NCBI RefSeq assembly: GCF_002005225.1
Contig: NZ_CP019724.1
Location: 372,001 to 436,000 of the forward strand
From: Streptomyces pactum
Lineage (GTDB): Bacteria; Actinomycetota; Actinomycetes; Streptomycetales; Streptomycetaceae
Length of the DNA: 64,000 nt
Reading direction: 5' to 3'
The notes beneath the pieces were generated by a model that ran no database searches, was not told where the DNA came from, and was given only the letters and a program-made list of their open reading frames with translations. Within the stretch, counting starts at the first letter, position 1; each line of letters starts with the position of its first letter. The position numbers and the translations under genes were made by a program. Of this stretch, positions 42,301-53,379 are shown in pieces.

Positions 42301-45300
42301 AGCTCTGCGCGACGTAGTGTCCGGCCGGGCCCGCCATCTGGGCCTGGAAGTACAGGCCCCGCTGGAGCGGGGTGACCGGTGCGGTGCGCCCGGCCGTCGC
42401 GGCGGCGTCCGCGATGCGTTCCAGTGCGCCGTGCCAGTGCCCGGTGATCTCGTCGGGGACGCCCTCGGCGAGGGTGAAGGCCGCGTGCAGGCGGCCGGTG
42501 GCCGCGTCGGTCCACGCGTTGACCTCGACGGCGTACGGACTGCCCCGGTCGCCACCGGTCAGACGCAACGCCTGTGACTCGCCGCCCCGGCCGAGGTAGT
42601 TGAACAGCACCTGCGGGCGGGCGGTCAGCAGCGGGGCCGTCTGCGGGTTCAGGTACCTGAGTTGTCCGTAGTCGATGTGCGCGCGCTCGTCCGGCTGGCG
42701 CTCCGCGACCTCACGCGCGGCCGCGAGCGGGTCGGTGTGGGGCGTGAGCCGTACGGGCGCGATGGAGGTGAACCAGCCGACCGTGCGGCTGTAGTCGTGG
42801 TGTTCGAGGGCCGGCACCCGGCCGTGCCGCTCCATCTCGATCGCGAGATCGGTGGGCGACGGCTGGATGTGCGTCAGCGCGGACCGCAGCGCGCCGCACA
42901 GCAGCTCGGTGAGTCCGACGCCGAGGGCGGCGGGCGCGGTGCGCGTCACGCGGTCGCTCAGGTCGGGCGCGAGCACGACCGTGGTCTCGCGCAGCCCCTC
43001 GGCCGCGGGCAGCGGCGCGGGCGCCCGGAGCGTGGCGAGCCAGTGGTCCAGATCGCCGACCGCGTGGGCCGACTGGAGCGTCAGCGCTTCGGCGTACTCG
43101 GCGTAGGACGTGGTCGGAGGCGCGGGCGGTGCTCCGCGCAGCGCGGTGGTCAGGTCGTCCAGCAGGATCAGCCAGGAGACCGAGTCGACGGCGAGGTGGT
43201 GCACGGTGACCACCAGGGTTCGGCTCTTCTCCAGCCACGTGAACGCGATGACGTCCCCGGACTCGGGTTCGAGCCGTCCGGCGGCTTCGTCCGCCGCGGC
43301 CGTCGCGTCGGTGGCCTCCGTCCGGGCGACGGTGATCCGGCGCCCGGGTTCGGTGCGCAACGACCACACCCCGTGCTCGACGCGCAGTCGCAGGCGCAGG
43401 GCCGGGTGCGCGGCCACGACGGTGTGCGCGGCGCGCTCGACGTCGGCGAAGCCAGTGCCCTCGGGGACCACCAGCGTCCTGGCCTGGGCGAACCGGGCGA
43501 GTGAACCGCCCAGTTCCCGCTGCCGCAGGACGATCGGCGTCGGTGGCAGCGGACCGTCCGCGCGGCGGACGGGCACGGGCACCGGGGGCGGCGGTGTGCG
43601 CGTCCCCAGGTGCTCGGCGAGCGCGCGCGGAGTCCTGAGCAGGAACACGTCCCGTGGCGCGATCGGCAGGCCGAGCGCCCGGGCCCGGTTGATCACGGTG
43701 ATGGCGACGATGCTGTCGCCTCCGGCGGTGAAGAAGTCGGTGTCGGCGTCCACGCCGCCGGAGCCGGGCAGCGTGTCCGCGAAGATCTCCACCAAGGCGG
43801 CGAGCGTGGAAACGTCCCGGTGCTCCGCCCGAGTCCCCCCGGCACCGGCGATTTCGCCGGCGGGCGCGTCGGGACCGGTCGCGCCCCGGGAAGGCGCGGA
43901 CCGGTACAGCTCCGCCCGCTCGGTCAGGGACTCGCGGTCCAGCTTGCCGTTGACCGTCAGCGGTAGGGCGTCGACCGGGAGCACCTGGCCCGGCACCATG
44001 TACGCGGGCAGCTTCGCGGAGAGTCGCTCGGTGAGATCTCCGGGCACTCGACCCACGACGTGCGCGGCCAGGTGGTCGCCGCTCTCCGCGACCGTGACGG
44101 CCGCGTCGACCACGCCGTCGAGTTCCCTGATCGCGGACTCCACCTCGCCGAGCTCGATACGGAAGCCCTTGAGCTGCACCTGGTCGTCGGCACGGCCGGT
44201 GAACTCCAGCTCGCCGTCGAGCGTACGGCGGGCGAGGTCACCCGTGTGGTACATGCGGGAGCCGTCGCCCGCGAACGGGTCCGCCACGAAACGGCCGGCG
44301 GTCAGCGCGGGCCGGCCCAGGTAGCCGAGCGACACCTGGTCTCCGGCGACGTAGATGGCGCCCACCCTGCCCGGCGCCACCGGCCGGAGCCGGTCGTCGA
44401 GCAGGTGGGTGACCAGGCCCGGCAGCGGGCCGCCGATCGGACTGGCGCCGCCACCGGTGCCGAAGTCCTCGTCGGTCAGTACCCGGTGGGTGACGTGGAC
44501 GGTGGTCTCGGTGATGCCGTACATGTTGACCAGTTCGGGCGTACGGGTGCCGTGCCGCTCGACCCAGTCGCGCAGCCGCCCGAGGTCCAGTGCCTCGCCG
44601 CCGAAGATGATGCGGCGCAGTGCGGGCAGCGGTTCGCCGGCCTGCCGGTCCGCCTCGGCGAACTGGTAGAACGCCGACGGGGTCTGGTTGAGCACGGTCA
44701 CTCCGCGCTCTCGGACCAGCCGGTGGAAGTCGACCGGGGAGCGGGTCAGTCCGTACTCCGGGACCAGCAGCTCACCCCCGTGTGCCAGCGCCCCCCACAG
44801 TTCCCAGACCGCGAAGTCGAAGGAGGAGGAGTGGAACTGGACCCATACGTCGTCCGGGCCGAAGGCCATGCGGGACCGGGTGTTGGCGAGCAGCGTCACC
44901 ACGCTGGAGTGCGGGACGACGACGCCCTTGGGTCTGCCGGTCGATCCGGACGTGTAGATCACGTAAGCGGGGTCGGTCCAACCGGCACCGGACTGCGGCC
45001 CGGTGGCTGGTGCGGGCGGCTCCTCCCCCCGCACCAGCACACGGGCCGGCACGCCCGCCCGGGCCAGCAGCCGCGTGAAGCGCTCGCGCTGCTCCGGTTC
45101 CACGAACACGACGTGCGAAGCGGCGTCGGCGAGTACGTACTCCAGTCGCTCGTCCGGGTACGCCGGGTCCAGCGGCACGTACGCGCCCCCCGCGCTGACG
45201 ATCGCGACCAGGGCGACGACCTGCTCGACGGAGCGCGGGACGGCGACGGCGACCCGCTTGCCCGGTCCGACACCGCACGCGCGCAGCGCCGAGGCCAGCG

Positions 45301-48300
45301 CGCCCTTCGCGTCGGCGAGTTCGCCGTAGGTCAGGGACCGGGTCCGGCCGTCGAGACCGCACTGGGTGACGGCGGTGGCGGCCGGGTCTCGGCGCGCGGC
45401 GGCGTCGAACAGGCCGTCCAGGGTCGTCGCGGCGACCGGTTCCGTACGCCGGGAGGTCCCCCCGGACGTCAGGTCGTCGACCAGGGTGTCCGGCCGGGTG
45501 AGCAGGCCGGTGAGGATCCGGGTGAAGGTGTGCAGGATCCGGCGGGCACCCGCCTCCCGCAGGAGCTCGCCGTCGTAGATCAGGTTGAAGCGCGGTCGGC
45601 CGCCGGGCGTACGCTCCACCACCAGTGTCAACGGGTAGTGCGGAGCGCCCTCGTTCACGACGCCGGTGACGACCAGCGTGTCGCCGGGCCGCCGCAGGCC
45701 GGTCACGTCGGTCGCCACGTCGAACACCACCAGGGTGTCGAACAGTGAGACGGTGCCGGTCTGGCGGGCGATCCTCGCCAGCGAGACGTGCTGGTGCGGC
45801 AGGACCGCGCTCTGGTGTGCCCTGACCGAGGCGAGCAGGTCGCGTGCGCTGGTGGTGGCGGCCCAGTGGGCGCGCACGGGGATCGTGTTGATCAGCAGGC
45901 CGACCATGTCCGCGATGCCGGGCACGTCCGCGTCGCGCCCGGACACCGTGGAGCCGAACACCACGTCCCTGCCGTGCAGGATGCCGCCCAGTGTCAACGC
46001 CCAGGCGCTGTGCACGGCCACGCTCAGCGGTACGCCGGCCGACCGGACGGCGGCGTCGATGTCGTCCTCGGCCGCCACCGCGGTGTCGGCGAACCGTTCC
46101 GACGGGGTGTGACCCTCGGCGACCAGCGAGGGGCCGGGCAGTGCGGCGAGCTGCTCGCGCCAGACCCGGTCGCTCGCGGCGTCGTCGCGTCCGGCGAGGC
46201 GGCGGACATGGTCGGGGAAGCCGTCGAGCACGTGCACGGTCCCGGGCGCGTGGTACTCGGCCAGCAGCGTGCGCAGCATGGGCGGTACCGACCACCCGTC
46301 GGCGATGATGTGGTGCACGGTCTGCACCAGGACGTCGCGGCCGGGGCCCCCGCGGATGAGCGTGTACCGCATCAGCGGGCCGGTGGCCAGGTCGAACCCG
46401 GCACGGCGGTCCCGTTCGGCGTGCTCGCGGATCTCGTCGTCGGTGATGCCGGGGCGGTCCAGCGTGGTGAAGGGCGCCTCGACTCCGCTCTCCAGCACGG
46501 AGACCACGCGGCCGTCGGCGAGGGCCACGAACCGTGCCGCCAGGCTGGGGTGGAGCGTGAGCAGTCGGGTGGCGGCCGCCGCGAGGCGATCGGTGTCCAC
46601 CTCGCCGTCCAGTGCCAGCAGTTGCTGTTCGACGTAGCTGCCCGTCGAGTCGTCGTCGTAGACCGAGTGGAAGTAGAGGCCCTCCTGCAGCGGTGTCAGC
46701 GGCAGGATGTCCCGCAGTGCCGGGCCGTCCAGCGCGTCGACGTCGGCCTGGGTGAGCGGCACCGGAGCGAAGTCGCCGGGCGAGTGGCCACCCCGGTCCA
46801 GCGCGGCCAGCCCCGTCAGGGCCTGGCGGTAGTACGCGCCGAGCGTCGCGATGTCCTCGTCGGTGAACATCCCGTCGGGCCAGGAGATGGTGGTGACCAG
46901 CTCGTACTCGCCGGTCGGCGCGGGTTCGGCGATCGCGTTGAACTCCAGGGCGCGGGGCAGACGCATCCTCGGGTCACGCTGCTCCCCCAAGTGCCTGGTG
47001 TTCGGCGCGAGTTGCCAGTCGCCTGCCGCGCCGGTGTCGAACCGGCCCAGATAGTTGAACAGCACCTGGGGCGCGGGCGCGTCGAACTCGGTGTGCGCCA
47101 GGTACCGCAGGGCGCCGTAGGAGACGCCGTTGTCCGGCACCCGGGAGAGGTCTTCCTTGACCGCCTTGAGCGCGGCGGTCAGGTACTCGGGTGCGGTGAG
47201 GTCCGGGGCCGTGCCGGGGTCCACGGTCACCGGGAACAGGGTGGTGAACCAGCCGACCGTTCGGGACAGCTCCGGCTCGAAGCCGGCGGAGGGGGCGACG
47301 AACCGTCCCTCGCGGCCGTGGCCCTCGAGTTCGATGTACGCGAACGTCTGGTCCTGGCCGAGGTCGCGGCGCCGGCGGGCGAGGGCGACGGCGAGCGCGG
47401 TCAGCAGCACGTCGTTGACGCCCGCGTGGAACTTCGCGGGCGTCTCGCTCAGCAGCGCGGCCGTGGTCCCGGCGCCGACGGAGACGGTCCGTACCCGCTC
47501 GCGTGCGACGGTGTCGGCCTCGGTCAGCGCACGCCTGCCCACCGGTTCGTCCGCGCCCGGCAGGGCGCGCCGGAAGTAGGCACTGTCGGCGTCGAACGCC
47601 GCGCGCTCCAGCAACTGCGTCCAGCGCCGGAACGACGTGCCCACCGGCGGCAGTTCGATCGGGGCACCCGCGGCGGACTGCCGCCACGCCGTGGCCAGGT
47701 CGTCCCGCAGGATCCGCCAGGACACGCCGTCGATCACGACATGGTGGGCCACCAGCAGCAGTTGCCGTGCCTCGCGGCGCCAGACGGCGCGCAGCATGAC
47801 GCCGCGTTCCGGGTCCAGCCCGTCGGTGGCGAACGCGACGCACTCGTCGAGCGGTCGGTCGCTCTCCTGCCACCACGCGATCACGCGGTGCGGCCGGTCC
47901 ACCCGGCCCCCGTCCATCCGGTCCCCGGGGTCCGTCCGACCCGCCTGGCCCGCCTGGCCCGTCTCGCCCGTCTCGCCCGTCTCGCCCGTCTCGTCCGCGT
48001 CGGGGATGTCGAAGCCCCAGCGGTCGCCCCGCACCAGTTTGGCCCGCAGCATGTCGTGCCGCCCGACCACGGCGCCGAGGATCTCGTCGAGGGCGTCGGC
48101 GGTCAGGTTTTCGGGAGTGTTCAGCACCACCGACTGCACGAAGCCGTCGATCGCGTCCGTGGTCTCGCCGAGCCACTGCACGACGGGTGACCCCACGACG
48201 GGGCCGGTCGCGACATCACGGTGGTCCACGGTGACGGTGTCCGCACGGCTCGCCACCGCCGCCAGTGCCCCCATGGTGCTGTGGGTGAAGATCTGCCGTG

Positions 48301-50392
48301 CCGTGACGTGGAGGCCGGCGTCGCGCAGCGCGCCCAGCAGCGAGATGGCCAGGATGCTGTCGCCGCCGAGCTGGAAGAAGCCCTGGTCGACACCGACTTC
48401 GTCCAGTCGCAGGAGCGCCGCGACCGCCGCGCACACCGCGCGCTCGTTCTCGGTGGCGGGCGCGACGATCGGGGCCGTCCCGCCCGTGGGCTCGGGCAGC
48501 GCCTGCCGGTCCAGCTTGCCGTTGGCGGTGAGCGGGAACTCCTTCATCACGACGACGCGGGCGGGCACCATGTACTCCACCATGTGCTCGCCGGCCCACG
48601 CCTTGACGTCGGCCGCGCGCAGGCCGTCGTTCCCCGCGACCGGGATCACGTATCCCGCCAGGTAGGTGCCTCCGGCCGCGTTCTTCTTCGCGACGACGCA
48701 GGTGTGCCGGACCGCGGGGTGTTCGGCGAGGCCGGCCTCGACGTCCTCGATCTCCAGCCGCATACCGCGGATCTTGATCTGGTTGTCGGCGCGGCCGAGG
48801 AAGTCCAGCGAGCCGTCGGGGGCGAAGCGCGCGAGGTCACCGGTCCGGTACAGCCGTGATCCGTCGTTCGCGAAGGGGTTCGCGACGAAACGGGACGCCG
48901 TCAGGCCGGGCGCGTTGACGTACCCGCGCCCGAGGAGGAAGCCGCCGACGTACAGTTCCCCGCCGACGCCGACCGGTACCGGGCGCAGCTCGTCGTCCAG
49001 CACGTACAGACGGGTGTTGGGGTTGGCCCTGCCGATCGACGTCGACAGGCGTTCCGCCGCGCCCCGGTAGACGACGTGGGAGACGCCGATCGTCGTCTCG
49101 GCGGGGCCGTAGCCGTGGTACATGGGGATGCCGAGCCGGGTACGGAAGCGCTCGTACAGTTCGGGCGTGAGCACCTCGCCGCCGCACCAGACGTGCCGCA
49201 GGCTGTCGAGGCTCCCCGAGTCCCCGGACATCTCCAGCAGCACGTCCAGCATGGACGACACGAGGTAGGTGAAGGTGACGCGCTGCTCGGCGATCACGCT
49301 CAGCAGGTGGTGTGGGTCGCGTTCGCCGCCGGGGCGCAGGACCACCAGCCGGGCGCCGGACACGAGCGGCAGGAAGACCTCGTTGATGGAGATGTCGAAG
49401 GACAGCGGCGCCTTGAACAGGGACGCGTCGTCGTGGCCGAAGCCCAGGATCTCGTGGACCTGCCACAGCAGGCGCTCACTGATCGCCTCGTGCCGGATCA
49501 TCGCGCCCTTGGGCCGCCCGGTCGAACCGGACGTGAAGATCACGTAGGCCAGTGCGTCGCCGAGGACGGCGACCGGGGTCCCGTCGGCGGGGTGGGACGC
49601 GTACCGCCAGTCGTCGAGGTCCACGGCCACGGCCTCGGGTTCGCCGGCGGCGTGTTCGCCCGAGGCGTTGAGCTGCACCACGACCCGGGCGTCCTCGATG
49701 ACGACGGCCCGGCGCGCGGCGGGCCAGTGCGGATCGAGCGGCACGAAGGCGCAGCCCGCCTGGAGCACGCCGAGGAGCCCGATCACCATGTCGGCGGAGC
49801 GCTCCAGGGAGACGCCGACGACCTGTTCGGCGGTGAGGCCGCGTCTGATCAGATGGTGGGCCAACTGGCCGGCCAGCCCAGCCGTCTCGCGATAGGTCAG
49901 CGTGCGCCGCTCGTCGACGACGGCCACGGCGTCCGGCCTCTGCCGCGCCTGTTCGTGGAACATCTCCACCAGGGTCGGGCGGACCCGGTCGGCGTCGGTG
50001 TCGTTCCACTCGGCCAGCTCCGCCAGCCGCGCCCGCCGGCCGGACGGGCGGATGGTGCCGACGGGCCGGTCCGGGAAGTCGGCCAGGTCGTCGAGGGCGA
50101 GCTGCGCGTCGGCCGGTAGCACGCCGTCCGGGAGGGAGATGCTCCGGAGGTCCGCCGAGACGTCCCAGCCGACGGGTGCCGTACCGCCGTTGGCGGTCCA
50201 TCCGAGGACGTCGGCGAACAGGGTGCCGGGGGCGAGGTCGATGCCGTCCGGACTCCGGCCCGTCGCCCAGTACGACAGCCCTGTGGCGCACGCTTCGGCG
50301 ATGGTCCGGTCGGAGAAGTCGCCGGTGCGGCGGCGTATGTCGGTCAGGTGCCCGGGAGAAAGCCGTACGAGACGAGCGGTCGGTTCCATCAT
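39326..50392 (-). CDS. cchH: Trimodular coelichelin NRPS CchH (A-T-E-C-A-T-E-C-A-T)
   Basis: A 3688-residue NRPS. A1 about 140-640, T1 (LGGDS near 677), E1 ([11 protein letters not shown] near 882); C2 ([10 protein letters not shown] near 1360), A2 about 1660-2140, T2 (AGGDS near 2226), E2 ([11 protein letters not shown] near 2399); C3 ([10 protein letters not shown] near 2799, first His replaced by Tyr), A3 about 3100-3580, T3 (LGGHS near 3645). The ten-residue codes I read are DINYWGGIGK (formyl-hydroxy-Orn), DFWNIGMVHK (Thr) and DMENLGLINK (hydroxy-Orn), matching coelichelin. There is no thioesterase; as in known CchH, module 1 must act twice to give a tetrapeptide. ATG 50392 follows an iron box; cchI is coupled at the 3' end. 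Confidence 0.95.
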   Translation of the reverse strand: MMEPTARLVRLSPGHLTDIRRRTGDFSDRTIAEACATGLSYWATGRSPDGIDLAPGTLFADVLGWTANGGTAPVGWDVSADLRSISLPDGVLPADAQLALDDLADFPDRPVGTIRPSGRRARLAELAEWNDTDADRVRPTLVEMFHEQARQRPDAVAVVDERRTLTYRETAGLAGQLAHHLIRRGLTAEQVVGVSLERSADMVIGLLGVLQAGCAFVPLDPHWPAARRAVVIEDARVVVQLNASGEHAAGEPEAVAVDLDDWRYASHPADGTPVAVLGDALAYVIFTSGSTGRPKGAMIRHEAISERLLWQVHEILGFGHDDASLFKAPLSFDISINEVFLPLVSGARLVVLRPGGERDPHHLLSVIAEQRVTFTYLVSSMLDVLLEMSGDSGSLDSLRHVWCGGEVLTPELYERFRTRLGIPMYHGYGPAETTIGVSHVVYRGAAERLSTSIGRANPNTRLYVLDDELRPVPVGVGGELYVGGFLLGRGYVNAPGLTASRFVANPFANDGSRLYRTGDLARFAPDGSLDFLGRADNQIKIRGMRLEIEDVEAGLAEHPAVRHTCVVAKKNAAGGTYLAGYVIPVAGNDGLRAADVKAWAGEHMVEYMVPARVVVMKEFPLTANGKLDRQALPEPTGGTAPIVAPATENERAVCAAVAALLRLDEVGVDQGFFQLGGDSILAISLLGALRDAGLHVTARQIFTHSTMGALAAVASRADTVTVDHRDVATGPVVGSPVVQWLGETTDAIDGFVQSVVLNTPENLTADALDEILGAVVGRHDMLRAKLVRGDRWGFDIPDADETGETGETGETGQAGQAGRTDPGDRMDGGRVDRPHRVIAWWQESDRPLDECVAFATDGLDPERGVMLRAVWRREARQLLLVAHHVVIDGVSWRILRDDLATAWRQSAAGAPIELPPVGTSFRRWTQLLERAAFDADSAYFRRALPGADEPVGRRALTEADTVARERVRTVSVGAGTTAALLSETPAKFHAGVNDVLLTALAVALARRRRDLGQDQTFAYIELEGHGREGRFVAPSAGFEPELSRTVGWFTTLFPVTVDPGTAPDLTAPEYLTAALKAVKEDLSRVPDNGVSYGALRYLAHTEFDAPAPQVLFNYLGRFDTGAAGDWQLAPNTRHLGEQRDPRMRLPRALEFNAIAEPAPTGEYELVTTISWPDGMFTDEDIATLGAYYRQALTGLAALDRGGHSPGDFAPVPLTQADVDALDGPALRDILPLTPLQEGLYFHSVYDDDSTGSYVEQQLLALDGEVDTDRLAAAATRLLTLHPSLAARFVALADGRVVSVLESGVEAPFTTLDRPGITDDEIREHAERDRRAGFDLATGPLMRYTLIRGGPGRDVLVQTVHHIIADGWSVPPMLRTLLAEYHAPGTVHVLDGFPDHVRRLAGRDDAASDRVWREQLAALPGPSLVAEGHTPSERFADTAVAAEDDIDAAVRSAGVPLSVAVHSAWALTLGGILHGRDVVFGSTVSGRDADVPGIADMVGLLINTIPVRAHWAATTSARDLLASVRAHQSAVLPHQHVSLARIARQTGTVSLFDTLVVFDVATDVTGLRRPGDTLVVTGVVNEGAPHYPLTLVVERTPGGRPRFNLIYDGELLREAGARRILHTFTRILTGLLTRPDTLVDDLTSGGTSRRTEPVAATTLDGLFDAAARRDPAATAVTQCGLDGRTRSLTYGELADAKGALASALRACGVGPGKRVAVAVPRSVEQVVALVAIVSAGGAYVPLDPAYPDERLEYVLADAASHVVFVEPEQRERFTRLLARAGVPARVLVRGEEPPAPATGPQSGAGWTDPAYVIYTSGSTGRPKGVVVPHSSVVTLLANTRSRMAFGPDDVWVQFHSSSFDFAVWELWGALAHGGELLVPEYGLTRSPVDFHRLVRERGVTVLNQTPSAFYQFAEADRQAGEPLPALRRIIFGGEALDLGRLRDWVERHGTRTPELVNMYGITETTVHVTHRVLTDEDFGTGGGASPIGGPLPGLVTHLLDDRLRPVAPGRVGAIYVAGDQVSLGYLGRPALTAGRFVADPFAGDGSRMYHTGDLARRTLDGELEFTGRADDQVQLKGFRIELGEVESAIRELDGVVDAAVTVAESGDHLAAHVVGRVPGDLTERLSAKLPAYMVPGQVLPVDALPLTVNGKLDRESLTERAELYRSAPSRGATGPDAPAGEIAGAGGTRAEHRDVSTLAALVEIFADTLPGSGGVDADTDFFTAGGDSIVAITVINRARALGLPIAPRDVFLLRTPRALAEHLGTRTPPPPVPVPVRRADGPLPPTPIVLRQRELGGSLARFAQARTLVVPEGTGFADVERAAHTVVAAHPALRLRLRVEHGVWSLRTEPGRRITVARTEATDATAAADEAAGRLEPESGDVIAFTWLEKSRTLVVTVHHLAVDSVSWLILLDDLTTALRGAPPAPPTTSYAEYAEALTLQSAHAVGDLDHWLATLRAPAPLPAAEGLRETTVVLAPDLSDRVTRTAPAALGVGLTELLCGALRSALTHIQPSPTDLAIEMERHGRVPALEHHDYSRTVGWFTSIAPVRLTPHTDPLAAAREVAERQPDERAHIDYGQLRYLNPQTAPLLTARPQVLFNYLGRGGESQALRLTGGDRGSPYAVEVNAWTDAATGRLHAAFTLAEGVPDEITGHWHGALERIADAAATAGRTAPVTPLQRGLYFQAQMAGPAGHYVAQSYFTFDRRLDTEALAEAMAYVIARHPVVGAGFTTDDDGNPVQVLSAGRRVDVRTVEPVTDAEAEAVRARDRDTGFDPGEAPLVRLTVLRLPGDRDGLLLSYHLLLWDGWSREIVLRDLFDAYQAVLAGEPRAAVPAAPSFQDHARALDAKDPAGSECFWAEHLAGLPGPTLLAGPAPSLTDDLPRALVRTLPAGQSNLLRETARAHGVTLNSVLTGAFGLLLGAHTGRADAVFGVTVSGREGEGLSDIVGVLLNTVPMWTRARPDQTVREYLTAVQAARVEAMEHEHLGLGEIQRAGGHDTLFDNLFVLQNFLDMDAFAEMNARHGITSVRADDSTHYPFTWVVTPGDRLTVKLEYRDGDTDGARRLLDDYLRVLDDLARSTGPVGALRGPGPEPEPTPRADVGTDTVVDRFDRAADRAPRRVALVAHGSAMTFAELRDRSRAVAGVLAGRGIGPEATVGLAVPRSLDSIVALFAVLRVGAAYVPLELDHPDERIAAIVADAGPDVTLTVSTVAPRLTGDLIELDRPLPGAEPFVTFAPDDPDRLRHPAYTIYTSGSTGKPKGVVTEYAGLTNMLINHQRRIFEPVLAEHGNRVFRIAHTVSFAFDMSWEELLWLADGHEVHICDEELRRDAPRLVEYCLEHGIDVINVTPTYAQQLVAEGLLDNPARRPALVLLGGEAVTPALWQRLAETEGTVGYNLYGPTEYTINTLGVGTFECRDPVVGVAIDNTDVYVLDPWLRPLPDGVPGELYVSGIGIARGYLGQPAQTAHRFVACPFGAPGERMYRTGDLVVRRPDGNLMYLGRTDQQVKIRGHRVEPGEVEAAFAAHPAVRFVAAVAQPDPQVDGAYRLAAYLVLDGSDLTEVAAQVGAGLPDFLRPTHYAQVDAIPLTVNGKADTRALPEAKPLGALTTAGERGPRSGTETVVCEFFAEALDLDDDEVSAVSDFVSLGGHSMLAVRLTGLLRREYGPVITIRDLFTLRTPEAIARHLDDNS
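47940..47996. repeat. 9-bp tandem repeats inside the first E domain of cchH
   Basis: CGCCTGGCC-type units (two) run into CGTCTCGCC-type units (three to four). On the coding strand they give [10 protein letters not shown] and GQAGQAG near residues 800-818, a flexible surface insertion between the first strands of E1. The unit length keeps frame, so copy number may vary between strains. Confidence 0.75.
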
Positions 50393-50425
50393 CGAAGACT
50401 CAACGCCCCTTCCAAGGGATGAAGG

Positions 50426-50456
50426 CAGGCTAACCTAACTTAGGCATACCTAACTA
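50426..50456 (-). promoter_or_regulatory. Overlapping iron boxes before cchH
   Basis: AGGCTAACCT (50427-50436) and TTAGG-CATA-CCTAA (50440-50453) form two adjacent iron-box-like palindromes 35-65 bp upstream of the cchH start. They overlap the last codons of cchG. cchH-cchI thus probably have their own iron-controlled promoter. Confidence 0.75.
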
Positions 50457-52237
50457 CCCTCTCGCCAGGCCCGCCACAGCCGTGCGTACCGGCCGCCCAG
50501 AGCCACCAACTCCTCGTGCGTGCCCTCCTCCACGACACGTCCCGCGTCCAGCACGGCGATCCGGTCCGCCGCCATCGCCTGGGTCAGCCGGTGCGCCACG
50601 AACAGCGTGGTCCGGCCCGAGCAGGCGGCCAGCACGGCCCGCTCCAGCTCTGCGGCGCCCTCGCTGCCCGCCTCCGCGGTCGACTCGTCCAGCACCACCA
50701 CCGGCGACCGGCTCAACACCAGCCGGGCCAGGGCGATCTGGGCGACCTTGGTGACGTCGAGGCGTTCGCCGCCTTCGCCGACCGGGGTGTCCAGCCCGTC
50801 GGGCAGCGCGTCGACCCACGCGTCGGCGCCGACCGTGCGCAGGGCGGCCATGAGTTCGGCGTCGCCCGCCTCCGGCGCGGCCAGCCGCAGGTCGTCGGCG
50901 AGCGGCCCCGAGAACACGTGCGTCTCCTGCGTCAGGATGCTCACCAGGGCCCGGGCCCCCGCCTCGTCCAGCCCGGCCAGCTCGGTCGGCCCGACGCGCA
51001 CCGACCCGGCCTGCGGTGTCCCGATGCCCGCGATCAGCGCGGCCAGGGTCGTCTTGCCCGCGCCCGTCGCCCCCACCAGGGCGAGCGAACCGCCCGCCGG
51101 AATCGTCAGATCGACATCCCGCAGGACCGGCTCGTCGGTGCCGGGGTAGGCGAACGTCAGCCCCTGGACCGTCACCGGGTACGGCGCGGCGTCCGCCACC
51201 GCCACCGACGCGTCCCCCACCAGCCGGTCCTCCGCGTCCTCCTCCAGCACCCCGACCAGCCGGGTGAGGCTCGCGCCCGACTTCTGCGCCTCGTCGAAGG
51301 TGAACATGATGGCGCCCAGCGGGGTGAACAGCCGGTGGAACAGCAGCGGGGCCGCCGACACCTCGCCCAGGCTGGCGGCGCCGGCCTCCAGCAAGGCGTA
51401 CCCCACCACGATGATCAGGGTCAGCCCGATGAACTCGGCGCGGTTCTCCCGGCCGACGAACCGGCCGAAGAACCGGAACACCTCGATACCGAGATCGCGC
51501 ACCCGCCACGACTCGGTGGTGACCTTCTCCCGGAAGGCGCCCTCGAGCCGGTACGCCCGGACGGTGTCGATTCCGTTCAGACCACTGATCAGGGCCTGCG
51601 CGCGGTCCGCCTGAGCCACCCGCTGCTTCTGGTAGAGCGGAGCGGACCGGGGGAGGTACCACCGCAGGGCCAGCGCGTACGCGGGCAGCGCTCCGGCGCC
51701 GGCCAGACCCAGTCGCCAGTCCAGCCCGAACATGCCGGCCGTGGCGATGACGACCAGGACCCCCGCCGAGAACACCGTGGGGACGGCCGTCCGGATGCCC
51801 TTGGAGATCACGGCGACATCGTCACCGACCCTGGACAGCACGTCTCCCCGGCCGACCTGCTCGATGCGCGTGCTGGGCATCCCCAGCACCGCCCGGACGG
51901 CGCCCTCCCGCAGCCGCGCGAGCAGGTCGGCGCCCAGCCGCCCGATGAGGTAGGTCGACACCGCGGTGGCCACCGCACCGAGCAGCGCGGCGGCCACCAT
52001 CAGGACCCCGACCCGGACCAGGACCGTTCGCGATTCGCCCTCGACCACCGCGTCGACCACCCGGCCGAGCAGAAGCACCGGGAGCACCTGGAGCGCCGCG
52101 CCCGCCACCGTGGTGAGTACGGTGGTGAGTGTCAGCCACGGCACCTCGCGGCAGTGCGCCGCGACCCACCGGGTGGCCTCCCGTCCGGTCGCCGTGCGCA
52201 GGATCGCCGGGGCGACGCGCGTGTCGGTGCCGCTCAC
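50450..52237 (-). CDS. cchG: ABC exporter half CchG with intact Walker motifs but degenerate signature
   Basis: A 595-residue half-transporter with an N-terminal six-helix domain and NBD. Walker A LALVGATGAGKTTLAAL, Q-loop ILTQETHVFSG, Walker B VVVLDESTAEA and H-switch TTLFVAHRL are all intact. The LSGGQ signature is replaced by GERLDVTKVAQIALARL. Paired with CchI, which keeps LSGGQ but has lost Walker A/B, one competent ATP site would form from CchG Walker motifs plus CchI signature. A role in coelichelin export is inferred from the cluster. The GTG start is 2 bp after the cchF stop, so the two are coupled. Confidence 0.9.
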   Translation of the reverse strand: MSGTDTRVAPAILRTATGREATRWVAAHCREVPWLTLTTVLTTVAGAALQVLPVLLLGRVVDAVVEGESRTVLVRVGVLMVAAALLGAVATAVSTYLIGRLGADLLARLREGAVRAVLGMPSTRIEQVGRGDVLSRVGDDVAVISKGIRTAVPTVFSAGVLVVIATAGMFGLDWRLGLAGAGALPAYALALRWYLPRSAPLYQKQRVAQADRAQALISGLNGIDTVRAYRLEGAFREKVTTESWRVRDLGIEVFRFFGRFVGRENRAEFIGLTLIIVVGYALLEAGAASLGEVSAAPLLFHRLFTPLGAIMFTFDEAQKSGASLTRLVGVLEEDAEDRLVGDASVAVADAAPYPVTVQGLTFAYPGTDEPVLRDVDLTIPAGGSLALVGATGAGKTTLAALIAGIGTPQAGSVRVGPTELAGLDEAGARALVSILTQETHVFSGPLADDLRLAAPEAGDAELMAALRTVGADAWVDALPDGLDTPVGEGGERLDVTKVAQIALARLVLSRSPVVVLDESTAEAGSEGAAELERAVLAACSGRTTLFVAHRLTQAMAADRIAVLDAGRVVEEGTHEELVALGGRYARLWRAWREGS

Positions 52238-52239
52238 AC

Positions 52240-53286
52240 CTACCCGGCCGACTTGACGAGTTCGTCGATCGCGTACGGCATGGACAGCAGGGTGCCCTGG
52301 GAGATGGCCGCGCCGACCGCCGGGCCCTCACTGTCCAGCAGGTACGACACCTTGCCGTTCTTGACGGCGTCCAGGTTGGTGAACAGCTCGAACTTCTTCA
52401 GCGCGTCCTGGTCCGCCTTGTCGTTGATGACGAAGACGCGGTCGACGTCGACCAGGTCGACGCGCTCGGGTGAGAGCGTCGTGTAGAAGTCACCGTCCGC
52501 GACCTCGTCGATCTCGGTCTGGTAGCCGAAGCCGAGGCCCGTCACCAGCCGACCGCGCACGTCGGTGGAGGTGAAGGGCGCCACCGAGTTCTTGTACCAG
52601 GACAGCACCACGGCGGTCTGGCCGGCGAACTCGGGGTGCGCCTTCTTGGCCGCGTCGAGCTTGCCCTGGATGTCGGCCACCATCTTCTCGCCCTCCTCGG
52701 CCTTGCCGAGCGCCTTGGCGATGTGCAGCGCGTTGTCCTGCCACGGAGCGCTGAACGGCTCCTTCTCGGCCTTGGTGCGGCCCACCGTCGGGGCGATCTT
52801 GGAGAGCTTGTCGTAGGCGGCCTGGTCGATCTCGGAGTAGACCGCGATGATCAGGTCGGGCCGCAGTGCGGCGATCTTCTCGAAGTTGGGGCCGGAGTCG
52901 CCGTTCTTCATGACGACCTCGGGCAAGGCACCGCCCCACTTGTCCTTCACCCAGGGCCACTGGGTGTTGATGTCGGGGCTCTGGCCCGCCGGGTTCGGGT
53001 ACTGGTCGACCATGCCGACCGGCTTGATGCCGAACGCCAGGATGGTCTGGTCGTCGGTGTAGCCGACGGAGACGACCCGCTCGGGAGCCTCGGTGACCTT
53101 CGTGGTTCCGAACGCGTGCTCCACGGTAACCGGGAAGGCGCCGGCGGCGGCCGGGGTGCCGTCGCCCGCCTTGTCCGCCGAGTCGGAACCGCATCCCGCG
53201 AGGAGGCCGGCGCCGAGGGCCGCGGCGGACAGTACCGCCGCCAACCGCCGCCAGGTCTTGGTACGCGTCGTTCTGTGGAGGAGCAT
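52240..53286 (-). CDS. cchF: Ferri-siderophore-binding lipoprotein CchF
   Basis: A 348-residue FecB/FhuD-type binding protein; AAGGGA precedes ATG 53286. The signal peptide ends with lipobox LLAGC (Cys near 32). The mature part has VEHAFGTTKVTEAPERVVSV (typical FecB start), a long inter-lobe helix (KADQDALKKFELFTNL region) and RPDLIIAVYSEIDQ. It captures ferri-coelichelin outside the membrane and delivers it to CchC/D. An iron box lies 73 bp upstream. The gene is coupled to cchG. Confidence 0.92.
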   Translation of the reverse strand: MLLHRTTRTKTWRRLAAVLSAAALGAGLLAGCGSDSADKAGDGTPAAAGAFPVTVEHAFGTTKVTEAPERVVSVGYTDDQTILAFGIKPVGMVDQYPNPAGQSPDINTQWPWVKDKWGGALPEVVMKNGDSGPNFEKIAALRPDLIIAVYSEIDQAAYDKLSKIAPTVGRTKAEKEPFSAPWQDNALHIAKALGKAEEGEKMVADIQGKLDAAKKAHPEFAGQTAVVLSWYKNSVAPFTSTDVRGRLVTGLGFGYQTEIDEVADGDFYTTLSPERVDLVDVDRVFVINDKADQDALKKFELFTNLDAVKNGKVSYLLDSEGPAVGAAISQGTLLSMPYAIDELVKSAG

Positions 53287-53358
53287 CCGGAGATCCCTTG
53301 CTGTCGCACTGTCCACTGCGCCCCCGTCTAAGGGCAGCAAACCTTACCGCGCTCGAGT

Positions 53359-53377
53359 GAGGTTAGCCTACCCTCAC
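53359..53377 (-). promoter_or_regulatory. Iron box before cchF
   Basis: TGAGGTTAGCCTACCCTCA is a near-palindromic 19-bp iron-box-like sequence, 73 bp upstream of the cchF ATG and immediately after the cchE stop. It gives cchF-cchG a separate iron-controlled promoter. Confidence 0.75.
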
Positions 53378-53379
53378 CA

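Noticed and set aside
38678..42577. A long plus-strand open frame antisense to cchH and cchI
   Set aside because: Shadow of the NRPS and ABC genes; no domain homology and no ribosome binding site.
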